Positions 63,531-64,000 of a stretch of DNA of 64,000 bases are shown here, in pieces. A program made the position numbers and the translations under genes. This stretch comes from Prorocentrum cordatum (lineage: Eukaryota > Sar > Dinophyceae > Prorocentrales > Prorocentraceae), in contig CAUYUJ010005592.1 of assembly GCA_963575745.1 (NCBI GenBank), positions 300,293 through 364,292 on the forward strand. The letters run 5' to 3'. The first letter of the stretch is position 1; each line of letters begins with the position of its first letter. The notes beneath the pieces were generated by a model. The model was not told where the DNA came from. It saw nothing but the letters and a program-made list of their open reading frames with translations, and did not search any database.

Positions 63531-63973
63531 GCTGCCAAACGCTGCGGGCAGGAGCGGCGCAGGCTGCGGCTCGCGCAGCACGCGAATCAGCTGAGCCTCC
63601 TCATGAGCCTCATGAGAAGCAGCAATCGTCAGCCCGATCACGCGCGTCGAAAACGCCTTGTCGTCAGCGAAGAACTTGAGCAACTGCTGCTCGGCCTCCT
63701 TCTCCTCCATGAGGCGACGTCTGTAGGCAGCCTCGCCCTCATCATCGACCAGCTTGTCGAACTTCTCCGCCACGTGCTCCTCATATTGGAAATCACGATG
63801 CGACTTCCAGGCCTCAACCATGGGGCGCTCGGGCAGCGCATCATTGCACTTGTCGCGCGCGTCCACCAGGGCTTCAACGCACGTTGCCGAAGCCACTCGT
63901 CCGCGAAGAACTTGTGGATGTCCTCGGCGTCGGTGTCGGCCCCGGCGTTGCCCTCGCGCTTCGAAGGCGACAT
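63530..63973 (-). CDS. first exon-like block, function unknown
   Basis: Minus ATG at 63973: MSPSKREGNAGADTDAEDIH, KFFADEWLR; a one-base shift near 63895; then CVEALVDARDKCNDALPERP, MVEAWKSHRDFQYEEHVAEK, FDKLVDDEGEAAYRRRLMEE, KEAEQQLLKFFADDKAFSTR, VIGLTIAASHEAHEEAQLIR. Strongly helical and charged. The KFFAD motif occurs twice, about 90 residues apart, suggesting an internal repeat. Probably the 5' exon of the minus-strand gene, or its continuation beyond the right edge. Confidence 0.5.
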
Positions 63974-64000
63974 GGCCGCGGGCCCAGCAGGCCCATGCCA

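Noticed and set aside
1-64000. rRNA, tRNA, CRISPR arrays or bacterial gene clusters
   Set aside because: No T-arm-like GGTTCGAATCC context with a cloverleaf, no conserved rRNA blocks, no spacer-repeat pattern, and clear eukaryotic retroelements and a GT-AG intron.

Overview
The window looks like nuclear DNA of a core dinoflagellate (inference). Reasons: high GC, very long simple-sequence tracts, degenerate TTTAGGG/TTAGGG-like tracts, dense and old retroelements, and a degraded member of a Cys-rich, transposase-like multigene family that I know as abundant in Symbiodiniaceae-type proteomes. I saw no rRNA, tRNA, CRISPR array, prokaryotic operon or ribosome-binding-site logic. Nothing here can be given a confident housekeeping function. 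Most real coding content is mobile-element protein or lysine/glutamate/alanine-rich exon-like blocks on the minus strand. Many coding blocks are broken by single-base frameshifts or in-frame stops, from decay, assembly error or recoding.

Layout. 1-8.2 kb: mostly non-coding; a ~230 bp dispersed repeat pair, an inverted GAT/ATC triplet block, and an interstitial telomere-like tract that carries a small MITE-like element. 8,179-26,155: the main feature, an ~18 kb Ty1/copia-type LTR retrotransposon with ~200 bp LTRs and a perfect 5-bp target-site duplication (GTTCC). It encodes a Gag with a coiled coil, CCCH fingers and an SR/RGG-like tail, then protease, integrase, reverse transcriptase and RNase H. 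Downstream of pol lies about 7.7 kb of further coding sequence, unusual for a copia element, including a domain resembling Tpt1/KptA RNA 2'-phosphotransferase (ADP-ribosyltransferase fold). 26.2-32.1 kb: a decayed non-LTR retrotransposon (endonuclease, RT, zinc finger, RNase H), followed by head-to-tail fragments of its own 5' and 3' ends. 33.2-34.9 kb: ~19 copies of an ~89 bp minisatellite; diverged, inverted relatives reappear at 50.6-51.8 and 53.0-54.1 kb. 35.5-49 kb (minus): exon-like acidic/basic disordered proteins and a transposase-like gene with one clear GT-AG intron. 55.8-64 kb (minus): a probable multi-exon gene of unknown function, running off the right edge.

How parts relate. The copia element is inserted next to the 5' end of the non-LTR element. 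Its LTRs differ at about 12 of 197 aligned positions (counted by eye), so it is not recent, which fits its stops, frameshifts and a lost integrase catalytic Asp. The strongest candidate for an undescribed system is the copia lineage itself: SR-like Gag plus a large accessory coding region with an RNA-repair-like ADP-ribosyltransferase domain. A second puzzle is repeated in-frame TAG codons flanked on both sides by convincing coding sequence in several unrelated minus-strand blocks and in the elements.
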